A DNA stretch of 64,000 nucleotides from an uncultured Flavobacteriaceae bacterium. GTDB lineage: Bacteria > Bacteroidota > Bacteroidia > Flavobacteriales > Flavobacteriaceae. Made by a program: the position numbers and the translations under genes. The stretch is taken from contig CALDYU010000022.1 in the NCBI GenBank assembly GCA_937944485.1, positions 62,001-126,000 of the forward strand, written 5' to 3'. The notes below the pieces were generated by a model. It did not search any database. It had not been told where the DNA came from and worked only from the letters and a program-made list of their open reading frames with translations. Positions 26,096 through 34,972 of the stretch are shown here, piece by piece (position 1 is the first letter of the stretch; the number at the start of each line of letters is the position of its first letter).

Positions 26096-26653
26096 CTAGT
26101 TTTTCCACTTTATATTACATCCAATACTTGGTTTTTGTATTGTCTCTTGTATGCTACCCTCTATTAAATGATTCAATGCACTTCTTAAATCTTGGCCGGA
26201 CAATGCAATTTTATTACCGGGTCGCGAATCATCGAGCTGTCCACGATATACTAAGTTCAAACTTTGATCAAAAATGTAAAAATCAGGGGTACAGGCTGCA
26301 TCATAAGCTTTGGCAACGTTCTGAGTTTCATCATACAGATACGGAAAAGTATAGCCTTCATCTTCAGCCACTTTTTTCATTAAGTGCGGCGCATCTTGTG
26401 GGTAATTAACAATATCATTACTTGAAATCGCAATAAAAGCAATATCCTCATCAGCATAGTCTTTAGCAATTTTACTTATTTCTGGATTTACGTAAACAAC
26501 AAACGGACAATGATTACAGATGAACATAATCACCGTTCCTTTTTTGCCCTTTAATTGCTGCAAACTCAAATCATTACCAGAAACCGTATCAAATAATGTG
26601 AAATCAGGTGCTTTGGTGCCCAAGGGCAACATATTACTTGGTGTTAATGCCAT
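26096..26653 (-). CDS. Thioredoxin-fold protein (AhpC/TSA-redoxin type)
   Basis: The ATG at 26653 (185 residues) begins at MALTPSNMLPLGTKAPDF, the typical family start; a 47-residue extension from an upstream ATG has no support. The redoxin domain has the CNHC motif (C46, C49) in FICNHCPFVVYVN, IAISSNDIVNYPQDAP, and a late cis-Pro segment TPDFYIFD. Enzymes of this group reduce peroxides or disulfides in the cytoplasm. It is the first gene of the operon with the cupin and GNAT genes. Confidence 0.88.
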   Translation of the reverse strand: MALTPSNMLPLGTKAPDFTLFDTVSGNDLSLQQLKGKKGTVIMFICNHCPFVVYVNPEISKIAKDYADEDIAFIAISSNDIVNYPQDAPHLMKKVAEDEGYTFPYLYDETQNVAKAYDAACTPDFYIFDQSLNLVYRGQLDDSRPGNKIALSGQDLRSALNHLIEGSIQETIQKPSIGCNIKWKN

Positions 26654-26778
26654 TGTTATATAAAATTTAAGATTAAAGGTAAATGTATTTCTATGATTCA
26701 TTCCTAAAAATACGGCACTTTTTAAACGCAATGTGTTACTTTTAGCAAGAAAGGGGTTCATCACAACCAACCAATTTT

Positions 26779-27696
26779 TTGACTGATTCAACACTTGATA
26801 CCATCCAAATTCATTTTAGTACCGAAGCGCTATGGGTATTGAATTTAGCATTGGCATTTGTCATGTTTGGTATTGCCTTAGACATTTCAGTAAAAGATTT
26901 TAAAAAACTAATGGAAACCCCCAAAGCAATATTGGTTGGTGTTTTAAGTCAGTTTATTGCCCTTCCCGCGATTACATTTCTCTTGGTATATTTAATACAG
27001 CCGACACCTAGTATTGCTTTAGGAATGATGATGGTAGCTGCCTGCCCTGGTGGAAATGTATCAAACTTTATTTCTCATTTAGCTCGGGCGAATACAGCAT
27101 TATCAGTCAGTCTTACTGCTATTGCAACCTTGCTTGCCGTCGTAATGACGCCCTTTAATTTGCAATTTTGGGGTGACTTATATGCACCAACTTCCTTGCT
27201 TTTAACCACCGTAGAAATATCTTTTTTTGAAATGATGCAGTTAGTAGCCTTATTGTTACTAATTCCGCTTATACTAGGTATGTCATGCAACGCTTTAAAA
27301 CCTAAATTAGCAAAGCGACTTGGTACATTCTTCAAAAAAGGATCAATTCTCTTCTTTATTATTTTAGTCGCTATTGCCTTGTTTAACAACAAAGCCGTTT
27401 TTATGAACTATATTTTTTATGTTTTCTGGATTGTGCTCGTCCATAATCTTGTGGCGTATTCCACAGGTTATTCGCTTTCTAAATTATTTGCGCTAACAGA
27501 AGAAAACACCAGAAGTATTACCATCGAAACTGGTATTCAGAATTCTGGTCTCGGCTTATTGTTAATATTTACTTTTTTTGACGGACTCGGCGGCATGGCC
27601 TTACTAACTGCATTCTGGGGTGTTTGGCATTTGATATCTGGCTTAATTATTGGCGTATTTTGGAGTAAAAAATCGGCGGCTTCCGCAGTAACTTAA
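26779..27696 (+). CDS. Bile acid:sodium symporter family (BASS) transporter
   Basis: 305 residues with about ten hydrophobic segments. AACPGGNVSNFISHLARANTALSVSL is the family's sodium-site region (SNFISHLARAN), and the repeat ETGIQNSGLGLLL is its crossover partner in the second half. It transports an organic anion with Na+; the substrate is not bile acid here and is unknown. No ATG precedes the first helix; the frame is open from 26746, so TTG 26779 is taken as start. It is followed after 8 nt by the acyltransferase gene. Confidence 0.88.
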   Translation: MTDSTLDTIQIHFSTEALWVLNLALAFVMFGIALDISVKDFKKLMETPKAILVGVLSQFIALPAITFLLVYLIQPTPSIALGMMMVAACPGGNVSNFISHLARANTALSVSLTAIATLLAVVMTPFNLQFWGDLYAPTSLLLTTVEISFFEMMQLVALLLLIPLILGMSCNALKPKLAKRLGTFFKKGSILFFIILVAIALFNNKAVFMNYIFYVFWIVLVHNLVAYSTGYSLSKLFALTEENTRSITIETGIQNSGLGLLLIFTFFDGLGGMALLTAFWGVWHLISGLIIGVFWSKKSAASAVT

Positions 27697-27704
27697 GAGC
27701 GAAA

Positions 27705-28754
27705 ATGTACAGCATTATTAAACTATATATTCGTACCGCCCTTCGTCTTTATTTCAAAAAAATAAAATTACATGGCCTAGAAAATATACCTAAAGACAAA
27801 CCTGTACTCTTTTTGCCAAACCATCAAAATGCCTTGCTTGATGTACTTTTGATAGCTATTTATTGCCAGCGAAAGCCTTGGTTTTTAGCGCGTTCTGATG
27901 TCTTCAATATGAAAGTGTTTTTGGGACTCTTTAATCTTGTACAAATGATTCCTATTTATAGGATACGCGATGGTCGTCAAACAATACAAAAGAATCAAGA
28001 AATCTTTGATCGTTGCGCTACCCTGCTGCTTCAGAACAAAGCGCTAGTTATTTTTCCAGAGGCCAATCATAATATAAAACGCAGGGTTCGACCTTTAAGC
28101 AATGGGTTCAACCAAATCATTCACGCCGTCTTAGAAAGGACACCGACTGTAGAAATAACACTTGTTCCTATTGGTATGAATTATAACAATGCCACCCATT
28201 TTCCGGATAGTACAGCGCTTTATTTTGGGACCCCAATAGTAGCTCGCGCTTTATATGACCCGATCGATAAAAAGGCGTCATTCGAACGTATGAGATCAGC
28301 TGTATCAAAACAGCTCAAAACCTTGACTACGCATATTGAAAATGAAGAAACTTACGATAAAACCGTACAAGAACTCCATGCTCTTAGTGTAAACTACCTA
28401 GATCCGAAAGCGGTCAACAAAACACTACAACATATGACTGTAGGTTCGGAGGAACAAAAAAAAGGCGGGCGTGTTTCTGAATTCCTATTAAAACTAAGTT
28501 TCAACATATTGAACTTTCCGCTTATTCTAATTTGGAGATTTTTGGTAAAGCCTAAAGTTCCAGAGCCAGAATTCTTAGCTACCTTTAGGTTCGCTTTTGC
28601 CTTGTTCGCTTACCCTATTTATTACGGAATGATCGTATCGCTGTTAACCCTGTGCATCAACATCGCTGCAGGATTAATAGGGGCAATCGTATTATTTGTC
28701 TTTAATTGGTGCTATGTCAGACTTCCTCGGAGCAATAGAAATTCTATTACTTAG
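27705..28754 (+). CDS. PlsC-like lysophospholipid acyltransferase
   Basis: 349 residues. The acyltransferase core lies in the N-terminal two thirds. The catalytic block I reads LPNHQNALLDVLLI, an H-x5-D spacing where the family consensus is H-x4-D. Block III is FPEANHN rather than FPEGTR. Two hydrophobic helices near the C-terminus (about 285-335) anchor it. The variant motifs recur in a Bacteroidota subfamily as far as I recall. It is probably involved in phospholipid or lipid acylation. It is co-directional with the BASS transporter and overlaps the convergent M28 gene by 8 nt. Confidence 0.85.
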   Translation: MYSIIKLYIRTALRLYFKKIKLHGLENIPKDKPVLFLPNHQNALLDVLLIAIYCQRKPWFLARSDVFNMKVFLGLFNLVQMIPIYRIRDGRQTIQKNQEIFDRCATLLLQNKALVIFPEANHNIKRRVRPLSNGFNQIIHAVLERTPTVEITLVPIGMNYNNATHFPDSTALYFGTPIVARALYDPIDKKASFERMRSAVSKQLKTLTTHIENEETYDKTVQELHALSVNYLDPKAVNKTLQHMTVGSEEQKKGGRVSEFLLKLSFNILNFPLILIWRFLVKPKVPEPEFLATFRFAFALFAYPIYYGMIVSLLTLCINIAAGLIGAIVLFVFNWCYVRLPRSNRNSIT

Positions 28755-30129
28755 AAGCCTTAACACCATAAGTGTCATACAAATAAACGAGGCTTGTCAT
28801 AGCAGCGGCTCCAAGTTCTAATTCCCTACGATTAACGTGTTCGAAAGTATCACTCTCGGCATGGTGATGGTCAAAATAACGTTGTGAATCAGGTCGCAGA
28901 CCTGCTAATACTATTCCTTCTTGTTTTAACGGATTGATATCTGCGCCTGAATACCCTTTTACAAATAGGTTGATGTAGTAGGGTTCAAATAGTTTCGCCC
29001 AACCTTGAGCCTGTTTCAAATTAGCCTCAGAAGTATCAAAAGAAAAGCCACGAGGTGTAAAACCTCCCGAATCACTTTCTAATGCAAATACATGATTCTC
29101 ATTTTTATTTTTAGCCAGTTCCGCATACTTTTTTCCACCACGCAAACCGTTTTCTTCATTCATAAAGAGTACTACACGCAAGGTCCTTTTTGGTTTATAA
29201 TTTATAGCTTTTAAAATACGAAGCACCTCCATACTTTGTACACAACCTGCTCCATCATCATGTGAGCCATCACCTAAATCCCAAGAATCTAAATGACCAC
29301 CAACGAGCATAATTTCATCAGGGTATGTGCTGCCCTTAATTTCACCGATAACATTAAAAGATTCCACATCTTCTAATTGCTTACAATTTAATTTAAAGAA
29401 AAACTGTGTGTCTGGCTTTAAACGTATGGTTGTACTTAACAAATCTGCAGCATTGGTACTTATCGCCGCAGCAGGCACTTTTTCAGAATCCGGAATATCA
29501 CCATAGTTCATACCACCCGCATGCGGGTAATCATCTAAGCGAAGATTCATAGAACGAACAATCACCCCCAAAGCCTCATATTTACCAGCTTCTGCAGCTC
29601 CCCTACCTCTTTGATCAACGGCACCTGAATAGGCTTCGAAAGTATTAATCAATGCAGGATCCATAGGGCGGTTGAAAAAAACGATTTTTCCAGATATTTT
29701 TTCTTTACCTAACGTTTTCAACTCTTCAATACTTTGAACTTCAATGACATTGGCTTTTATTCCTCTCCCTGTAGTACCTACAGAACCCCCTAAAGCACAA
29801 ATGGGCATATCGGTTGTCACCCCGGGGGAAGTTTCCATATATGCAAATTCAGGTAGCCCCCTCACCCACTTCGGCACCATAACGGGTTGTAACCAGACAC
29901 GGTCAAGGCCTAACCCATCTAATTGATCTTTGGTATAATCAACCGCTTGCTGGGCTTGAACTGAGCCGGACAGCCTACCACCAATACGATTCGATAAATA
30001 TTTTAACCAATCATAACTTTTTCCTTTTTCTAAAGCTTGATCATATATTAATCGTAGTTGTTTTTCATCTTCAGTTTGCGCTCCTAAAATTGATCCGCAC
30101 AATATCATTAAGAGTAAAAATTTTTTCAT
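28747..30129 (-). CDS. Secreted M28-family aminopeptidase/carboxypeptidase-Q-like
   Basis: 460 residues with a signal peptide (1-17, ending LGAQ). A PA-like insert spans about 110-200. The M28 zinc site is GGHLDSWDLGDGSHDDGAG (H and D ligands), followed by MNEENGLRGG (catalytic and metal glutamates), ESDSGGF and a late histidine in YFDHHHAESDTF. It acts on peptides in the periplasm or outside. Its ATG overlaps the PPK2 stop by 4 nt, suggesting coupled translation with ppk2. Confidence 0.92.
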   Translation of the reverse strand: MKKFLLLMILCGSILGAQTEDEKQLRLIYDQALEKGKSYDWLKYLSNRIGGRLSGSVQAQQAVDYTKDQLDGLGLDRVWLQPVMVPKWVRGLPEFAYMETSPGVTTDMPICALGGSVGTTGRGIKANVIEVQSIEELKTLGKEKISGKIVFFNRPMDPALINTFEAYSGAVDQRGRGAAEAGKYEALGVIVRSMNLRLDDYPHAGGMNYGDIPDSEKVPAAAISTNAADLLSTTIRLKPDTQFFFKLNCKQLEDVESFNVIGEIKGSTYPDEIMLVGGHLDSWDLGDGSHDDGAGCVQSMEVLRILKAINYKPKRTLRVVLFMNEENGLRGGKKYAELAKNKNENHVFALESDSGGFTPRGFSFDTSEANLKQAQGWAKLFEPYYINLFVKGYSGADINPLKQEGIVLAGLRPDSQRYFDHHHAESDTFEHVNRRELELGAAAMTSLVYLYDTYGVKASK

Positions 30130-31010
30130 TCGGTTTCGTTTTCTAACTCATTTTTATAAGCTTCTAAATTAGCTTTAATTTTTTCTTCTAACTCTGGTTC
30201 CTTAATATCTTTGTATTTATTTAACGTTCTGCCTAAAATGGAGGCCACGATTACACGGGCGGCTTTTTTATTGTCAGCAGGAATAATAAACCATGGTGCA
30301 TGCGGTTTAGATGTTCTATTAATTGCTTCTTCGTAGCATTCTTGATAGGTACCCCATAATTTGCGTTCCTTTAAATCTCCTGCCGAAAATTTCCAATTCT
30401 TCTCAGGCAAGTCCAATCTTCTTAATAATCTGTTTCTTTGCTCTCCTTTAGATAGATTTAAGAAAAATTTAAAAATTATAGTTCCATTTTCGGCAATATG
30501 CTTTTCAAAATTGTTGATTTGCTCAAAACGTTTATCCCAAAATTTTTGATCTATATCAGCAACTTCATGAATACCGGGTATATGTTCTCCTAAAATATAT
30601 TCAGGATGTACTCTTGTTACTAAAACATTCTCATAATGTGTGCGATTGAAGACCCCAAACTTGCCTTTAGCAGGCAAGGCAATGTAATGGCGCCAAATAT
30701 AATCATGCTTTAACTCTAGTTCAGTAGGCACTTTAAAACTATGTACTTCAACACCTTGCACATTAAAATCTTTGAATACTTCACGAATAAGACTGTCTTT
30801 TCCTGCAGTGTCCATTCCCTGTAAACAGATCAAAACACTATATTTTGAATGCGCATACAGTGTGTTTTGGAAGTCTCCTAAATCTTCGCGCAGTCTTTCC
30901 AGTTCTTTCTTTAATTCCTTGGAAGTAGCCCCCAGATCTACATCTGTTTTAAAATCAGTTAACTTGATTGGACGCTGTACCTTATATTGATCGATATTTA
31001 TATTGTTCAT
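30126..31010 (-). CDS. ppk2: Polyphosphate kinase 2 (class III-like)
   Basis: 294 residues. The P-loop kinase fold has Walker A QGMDTAGKDSLIREVF, the lid-type RTHYENVLVTRVHPEY and the late IPADNKKAARV. Enzymes of this class use polyphosphate to phosphorylate AMP and ADP to ATP in the cytoplasm, and class III members are known from Cytophaga and relatives. The class is judged from the HYENVLV segment only. It is upstream of, and coupled to, the M28 peptidase gene. Confidence 0.92.
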   Translation of the reverse strand: MNNINIDQYKVQRPIKLTDFKTDVDLGATSKELKKELERLREDLGDFQNTLYAHSKYSVLICLQGMDTAGKDSLIREVFKDFNVQGVEVHSFKVPTELELKHDYIWRHYIALPAKGKFGVFNRTHYENVLVTRVHPEYILGEHIPGIHEVADIDQKFWDKRFEQINNFEKHIAENGTIIFKFFLNLSKGEQRNRLLRRLDLPEKNWKFSAGDLKERKLWGTYQECYEEAINRTSKPHAPWFIIPADNKKAARVIVASILGRTLNKYKDIKEPELEEKIKANLEAYKNELENETE

Positions 31011-31209
31011 GGTTAAAAGATAAAATATTTTATGCTTAGCATCTCTAAAATGTTAAAAAAAATAACCGTTTGACCTTAATAAAATACAGTTTATCTAATC
31101 AACCGAAAACAAGCGACTTCTAACGAATAAAATAGGTGCGTACCCATTTCGAGCGGTAATTTTGCTAATGTACTAAACCCAAAAAGTACACCATATAAAC
31201 CTACTAATT

Positions 31210-31911
31210 ATGAAGACATTATACGCTTTGCTAGCTCTTATAGCATTTTTTGCGTTCTCCTCGTTCACAATTAATACCGCCTGTAGTTATGCTGGTTCTA
31301 ACATGAGTTTTGTTAAATCACAAACGAAAAAAGCCCAACAAGAAACTGATATTAACAAAGCACGATTTTATGCCTACAAGGCCATTAAAGCTATTCAATC
31401 GACCGCAGGAAAATTCGACGATTGTGGTTGTAAAGAAGCAGAAGAAAGCGTTTCTGAAAGTATTATCAATTTAAAAGCTGCTGTTAAATCAACCTCTTTA
31501 AAAGGATCACAAATTCTTTATGATGAAGCTCTTGAGCATATTATTGATGCTGTTGATGCTTTAGAACAGCACAAAATGCATGATAGCGCCTTTTCTTCGA
31601 AAGAATTTGCTATGAATAGTAAAGTTTCTGGTAAAAATTCGTTACCTAAAAAAACCATTAGCCCCACCTTTATTCAAAAGCGTCTTGAAATATCATTGTC
31701 AAAGTACCGAGCGTCTTTACAAATTGTGGTTGATTCAGTAGATTGTAAACAAGCCAAGGCCTATGCCGATAAAGTGTTTACAAAATGTGAGCAAGAACTT
31801 CTAAAACCAAATCTTTCGGATGCGAAAAAGTACTACCACCTTAGAACCAAAGAAATTACCAAAAAAGCATTAATACAATTAGATAACTGTTCAAATACGG
31901 GTATAAAATAA
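31210..31911 (+). CDS. Secreted helical protein with conserved cysteines
   Basis: 233 residues with a signal peptide (about 1-24). The mature chain is mostly helical. Cysteines occur as DDCGCKEAE, DSVDCKQAKAYADKVFTKCE and LDNCSNTG. The segments DINKARFYAYKAIKAI...DDCGC and DAKKYYHLRTKEITKKA...DNC look like an internal repeat, suggesting two helical-hairpin modules each closed by disulfides. I do not recognise a named family. A TAATTTTG -7 box lies at 31157-31164. It is convergent with the response regulator. Confidence 0.75.
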   Translation: MKTLYALLALIAFFAFSSFTINTACSYAGSNMSFVKSQTKKAQQETDINKARFYAYKAIKAIQSTAGKFDDCGCKEAEESVSESIINLKAAVKSTSLKGSQILYDEALEHIIDAVDALEQHKMHDSAFSSKEFAMNSKVSGKNSLPKKTISPTFIQKRLEISLSKYRASLQIVVDSVDCKQAKAYADKVFTKCEQELLKPNLSDAKKYYHLRTKEITKKALIQLDNCSNTGIK

Positions 31912-31954
31912 AATTCAACAAATTGAAAAGACATTGCCATTAGCCGTGCCTCTT

Positions 31955-33118
31955 TTACTTTGTTGCAAACAGTTTTACATCTTCTTCTGAAACTTCAGCC
32001 CCACCCAAGATAATAAGTCTTTCAACCACGTTTCGTAGTTCACGAATATTACCTGTCCAATCATAAGCTTGTAGTAACGTAATTGCTTTTTGAGAAAATG
32101 CTTTTTTTGCAATACCCTGTTCGCTTGTAATTTTTTCTGCAAAATGATTGATCAATAATGGAATGTCATTTCTGCGATCATTCAATGCCGGCACCTTAAT
32201 CAATATTACGGCTAGTCGATGGTACAAATCTTCCCTGAATTTTCCGTCTTTAATTTCTTGCTTTAAATCTTTATTGGTAGCAGCCAAAACGCGCACATCT
32301 ACTTTAATATCTTTATCAGTACCGACTCTAGAAATCTTACTTTCTTGGAGTGCGCGTAATACTTTGGCTTGTGCTGATAAACTCATATCACCAATCTCAT
32401 CTAAAAAAATGGTTCCCTTATTAGCAGCTTCAAATTTTCCTGCTCTATCTTTTACTGCCGAGGTAAAGGCACCTTTTACATGTCCAAATAATTCGCTTTC
32501 AATAAGTTCTGACGGAATAGCGGCACAATTTACTTCGATAAATGGAGCAGCACTTCGCGCACTTTTTTCATGCAACCAATGAGCAACAAGTTCTTTACCT
32601 GTACCATTAGACCCTGTAATTAACACACGAGCATCAGTAGGAGCTACTTTTTCGATCATATCTTTAATGGCAGCAATTTCTTTGCTATCACCTACCATTT
32701 CATAGGTCTTACTGACCTTCTTTTTTAAAATTTTATTTTCAACCACCAGTTCTTTACGGTCTAAAGCATTGCGTACTGTTGTCAAAAGTCTATTCAAATC
32801 TGGCGGTTTCGAAATATAATCAAAGGCACCTGCTCTCATTGTATTTACAGCGGTATCTAAATCGCCATGCCCAGAAATCATTATAAATGGGATTTCCGGT
32901 TTTATTTTACGTGCCGCTTCTAAGACCTCAACCCCATCCATTTTTGGCATTTTTATATCACAAAGAACGAGGTCGTAATCATTGCTTTTAATAGCTTCAA
33001 TACCTTTTAACCCATCTTCTGCTTCTTCGAGTTCATAGGCATCACTTTCCTCAGAAAGAATTTTTACCAAAACCCTTCGAATTGCCGCTTCATCTTCTAC
33101 TACTAATATTTTTGACAT
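31955..33118 (-). CDS. NtrC-type response regulator lacking the DNA-binding domain
   Basis: 387 residues. The receiver domain (1-120) has phosphoacceptor D54 in VLCDIKMPKMDG. A sigma-54 AAA+ domain spans about 140-375: Walker A GSNGTGKE (169-176), Walker B GTIFLDEIGD (235-244) and FREDLYHRLA. The loop that contacts sigma-54 reads GAFTSA (216-221) instead of the consensus GAFTGA. The chain stops right after the AAA+ lid (EVSEEDVKLFATK), with no Fis-type helix-turn-helix. No partner kinase is adjacent. It either activates sigma-54 promoters from solution or is recruited by another protein. Confidence 0.9.
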   Translation of the reverse strand: MSKILVVEDEAAIRRVLVKILSEESDAYELEEAEDGLKGIEAIKSNDYDLVLCDIKMPKMDGVEVLEAARKIKPEIPFIMISGHGDLDTAVNTMRAGAFDYISKPPDLNRLLTTVRNALDRKELVVENKILKKKVSKTYEMVGDSKEIAAIKDMIEKVAPTDARVLITGSNGTGKELVAHWLHEKSARSAAPFIEVNCAAIPSELIESELFGHVKGAFTSAVKDRAGKFEAANKGTIFLDEIGDMSLSAQAKVLRALQESKISRVGTDKDIKVDVRVLAATNKDLKQEIKDGKFREDLYHRLAVILIKVPALNDRRNDIPLLINHFAEKITSEQGIAKKAFSQKAITLLQAYDWTGNIRELRNVVERLIILGGAEVSEEDVKLFATK

Positions 33119-33206
33119 ATGTAACGCTTTATTTTTTCTATGTTGAATTCTTCGTAAGCCTAATTAGGATTCCTTCGAGTCTTATCTTAAATAAAGAAAA
33201 TCGATT

Positions 33207-34082
33207 TTAAAAAATTCCTATTTTAAATCCTGTTCTAAGATAAATATTTCCTTCATCATTTAATACGAATGCTCGATTTCTACTTCCATCTCTTATTAGT
33301 CCTTCTTGAAGCAATGAATAACCTACAAGACCATATATTGATATTTCTTTAGTGAACTTATACTGATACCCAGCCCCAAGAACAAGGGCTGAAAGAGATA
33401 TTGACGTGCCAACCTGATTATCAGGCAAGAGAATGTCATTTTGAATATTCACAAAATAACCATCTAAAAAAGTGGCTAACTGTATCACATGTTTTTCATT
33501 CGAACTATAATGCCTGATATCTAACCTTGGAATACCCAGCGTATAAGACCAATTTTTATGAAATCGTTTGTAATAATTTAAAACTGGTAAAGGGAAGGGT
33601 AAACCTGTTGAGCTATTAAAAGATAATCCAGCAATAAGTCGGTAAGGTTTCTCAATATCTTTTCTTTCTGTCAAACCTACCGCCGAAAGATTAATTCGAA
33701 AATCATTATTGTCAATACCCTGTATAAAGTTTGAAGCCAATCTCGGGCTTACAGAACCTATAAATCGCCATTTATCATTCCATTTAAAAGAATAGCCAAG
33801 ATTAACGTCAATAATATGTAATCGCTCTAAAGTTCGATAAGCAAACGGTAGTGGTTGACCTACTCTAAAGTCATATCGATTATATTCACTGCCAATCACT
33901 AAATAATTATGTTCTTTTATTTTGAAGGGTACATTAAGTACAGCTCTATATCTTGAGGTACGAATACCTGAATCATTTTCAGGTATAACGGTGTATTCTA
34001 CCCGCACCACATCAGGAGTCTGAGCGTATGCATAATAGCTACATACAAAAAGGAATAAAAGGCATAAATAAACTTGCTTCAT
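33207..34082 (-). CDS. Outer-membrane beta-barrel protein (DUF6268-like)
   Basis: 291 residues with a signal peptide (1-20, ending AYAQ). Repeated amphipathic strands with aromatic girdles follow (GYSFKWNDKWRFIGSVSPR, LNYYKRFHKNWSYTLGIPRLD). The chain ends in RTGFKIGIF, consistent with Bam recognition. It resembles Bacteroidota proteins grouped as DUF6268; function unknown. It lies between the response regulator and an MscS-type channel on the same strand. Confidence 0.78.
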   Translation of the reverse strand: MKQVYLCLLFLFVCSYYAYAQTPDVVRVEYTVIPENDSGIRTSRYRAVLNVPFKIKEHNYLVIGSEYNRYDFRVGQPLPFAYRTLERLHIIDVNLGYSFKWNDKWRFIGSVSPRLASNFIQGIDNNDFRINLSAVGLTERKDIEKPYRLIAGLSFNSSTGLPFPLPVLNYYKRFHKNWSYTLGIPRLDIRHYSSNEKHVIQLATFLDGYFVNIQNDILLPDNQVGTSISLSALVLGAGYQYKFTKEISIYGLVGYSLLQEGLIRDGSRNRAFVLNDEGNIYLRTGFKIGIF

Positions 34083-34107
34083 ACAATTTTAATGGTACGA
34101 ATCTAAA

Positions 34108-34971
34108 TTAGACTTCCTTAATTATATTTTTCTGAGAAAAGTGTAACTCTCGTTGCGGAAAAGGTATGTTAATACCATTTTTGCGAAACTTTGCCGCGAT
34201 ACTATAACGCAGATCACTTTTGATTTTGGGGTCACTAAAACTATCTGTTATGTAGTAATTTAAGGAAAATAACAAGGCAGATTCAGCAAAATCTTCAAAT
34301 AGAATAAAAGGTTTAGGTTTCTTTAAAACTTCGATTTGTTCATCGGCTACCTCCTCTAAAAGTTGGGTAACTAGATCAATATCACTGGCATATGACACGC
34401 CCACTTTAATCGATTCCCGCGTTGTTTTGTGATTTTGCGTGTAGTTATAAATACTATCTGTTAAGAACTTATGATTCGGAATCACGATCACCTTGTCATC
34501 TCTCGTTAAAGCTCTAGTGGTACGCAATCGAATCTCGAATACACGGCCTACTTTAGAATCTAATTCAATAATATCACCTACATGTAATGATTGATCTAAA
34601 ATGATTAATACCCCTGAAATTATATCTTGAAATAAATATTGTAACGCAAAACCAAGGCCTACAAATAGCGCAGCAGAAGCTGTTAGTAAAACGGTAAGAT
34701 TCACCCCTGAAGAATGTAATACCGTTATAACAGCGAGTATGTAAAAGACATATTTTAAGAAACCAAAAATACTAATGAACTTGTTCTTGTCTTCTTCAGG
34801 TAACTTGGCTGTAATTAGCCGATGAATCAATTTTAAAAGGTAGGTCAATAAAATAATTGATATCACTATAGTTAAAAAAGTACCTATAGTAATATGTACA
34901 TCTTCAGAATCGTAAATGGGGAAAGTTAATAGCTTATTCAGCGCATTTTTAATTGCCTCTATTTTTTCCAT
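34108..34971 (-). CDS. MscS-family mechanosensitive channel
   Basis: The ATG at 34971 (287 residues) places the start 1 nt after the stop of the ABC permease; an upstream alternative would overlap it. Three membrane helices come first. The pore helix region LTASAALFVGLGFALQYLFQ leads into the MscS beta-domain (ISGVLIILDQSLHVGDIIEL, GRVFEIRLRTT, IVIPNHKF). It is a small-type channel that releases osmolytes under membrane tension. It is tightly spaced with the NatAB-like ABC genes. Confidence 0.9.
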   Translation of the reverse strand: MEKIEAIKNALNKLLTFPIYDSEDVHITIGTFLTIVISIILLTYLLKLIHRLITAKLPEEDKNKFISIFGFLKYVFYILAVITVLHSSGVNLTVLLTASAALFVGLGFALQYLFQDIISGVLIILDQSLHVGDIIELDSKVGRVFEIRLRTTRALTRDDKVIVIPNHKFLTDSIYNYTQNHKTTRESIKVGVSYASDIDLVTQLLEEVADEQIEVLKKPKPFILFEDFAESALLFSLNYYITDSFSDPKIKSDLRYSIAAKFRKNGINIPFPQRELHFSQKNIIKEV

Positions 34972-34972
34972 C

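Noticed and set aside
26654..26794. 47-residue N-terminal extension of the thioredoxin-like protein
   Set aside because: It overlaps the divergent transporter start, and the conserved family start is at 26653.
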